From: Thermincola carboxydiphila
Lineage (GTDB): Bacteria; Bacillota; Thermincolia; Thermincolales; UBA2595
Direction of reading: 5' to 3'
NCBI GenBank assembly: GCA_016841045.1
Contig: JAENZX010000004.1
Coordinates: 62,001-126,000, forward strand
DNA: 64,000 nucleotides
Part shown: positions 63,773 through 64,000 of the stretch, piece after piece
Position numbering within the stretch: position 1 is the stretch's first letter
Layout of the letters: each line of letters starts with the position of its first letter
Made by a program: the position numbers and the translations under genes
Notes under the pieces: model-generated
Database searches by the model: none
What the model was told of the DNA's origin: nothing
What the model saw: only the letters and a program-made list of their open reading frames with translations

Positions 63773-64000
63773 CTAGTTGGAAAACACCGGTGTAGACAAA
63801 TATCTTTCTCCGGTATCCGGCAGAATCACGACAATTATCTTACCCTTACTTTCCGGGCGTTTTGCCACTTCCATGGCTCCGTAGAGTGCTGCACCCGAGG
63901 ATATTCCTGCCAACACCCCTTCCTCCCTGGCCAGGGCGCGTGTGGTGGCAAAAGCCTGTTCATTGGTGACCTTTATAATTTCATCCAGCAGCTTTACCTG
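63773..64000 (-). CDS. cysK: Cysteine synthase, C-terminal part (cut by window edge)
   Basis: The last 75 codons of a cysteine synthase A-type protein (fold-type II PLP enzyme that makes cysteine from O-acetylserine and sulfide). Visible are [20 protein letters not shown], the segment binding the PLP ring, and [16 protein letters not shown], the usual end of CysK. The start lies beyond 64000, so length and neighbours are unknown. Confidence 0.9.
   Translation of the reverse strand, partial: QVKLLDEIIKVTNEQAFATTRALAREEGVLAGISSGAALYGAMEVAKRPESKGKIIVVILPDTGERYLSTPVFSN

Overview
The window looks like chromosomal DNA of a low-GC, spore-forming, anaerobic Firmicute of the Clostridia (Peptococcaceae/Desulfotomaculum-like in flavour; I cannot name the genus). 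The reasons are strong AGGAGG-type ribosome binding sites with many TTG/GTG starts, spore-coat-type ATP-grasp and glycosyltransferase genes, a YjfB-type motility protein, and c-type cytochromes matured by a System I (Ccm) pathway. No CRISPR array, phage, transposase or replication origin was seen.

Layout. 1-1275: LysR regulator (cut by the window edge) and a tatA-like pair. 1989-7157: electron-transfer operon with a TPR membrane protein, an NHL beta-propeller, a seven-heme cytochrome and two Tat-exported split-Soret-like cytochromes. 7344-8926: stalk-domain protein and lipoprotein. 9218-12077: array of related small membrane proteins, several copies decayed. 12328-14533: guaA and hpt. 14615-18820: MoxR/DUF58/transglutaminase operon. 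18925-20891: LolA-like anchored protein, MGMT, HD hydrolase. 21069-21279: a candidate structured small RNA with its own promoter and terminator. 21392-33241: surface or spore polysaccharide cluster (sugar nucleotidyltransferase, GT2-Ugd fusion, GT-D enzyme, gmd with an in-frame stop, fcl, fucosyltransferase, YheC/D ATP-grasp protein, an orphan malate/lactate-dehydrogenase-fold protein, two more glycosyltransferases).

33388-44600: a BlaI/BlaR1-like pair divergent from a complete-looking cytochrome c maturation operon (ccmE-F-H-I-like-A-B-C-D plus accessory membrane proteins, a DUF2318 Fe-S protein and a cupredoxin). BlaI-type dyads lie over both divergent promoters, which suggests that a protease/repressor pair usually linked to beta-lactam resistance controls heme attachment here. 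The matured products would include the cytochromes at 3804-7157.

44664-50336: membrane protein, sugar-dehydrogenase-like propeller, broken ABC ATPase, DUF2889 protein, YjfB protein and a one-chain kinase/LuxR regulator whose phospho-acceptor His is replaced by Tyr. 50337-58615: a five-gene catabolic operon (NCS1 permease, HyuA, HyuB with a C-terminal zinc ribbon, benzoate-type CoA ligase, creatininase-family hydrolase) that resembles no standard hydantoin or acetophenone pathway and is the best candidate for a new degradation route. 59029-63608: a PAS-SpoIIE phosphatase and a two-component system lying between two 64-bp direct repeats made of the 3' end of tRNA-Thr(CGT) plus its terminator. 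The window ends in the 3' part of cysK.

The strongest leads are the BlaI-controlled ccm operon, the carboxylase-like operon, the structured RNA, the dehydrogenase-fold protein in the polysaccharide cluster and the tRNA-bounded signalling module. All assignments come from reading the sequence; no database search was run.
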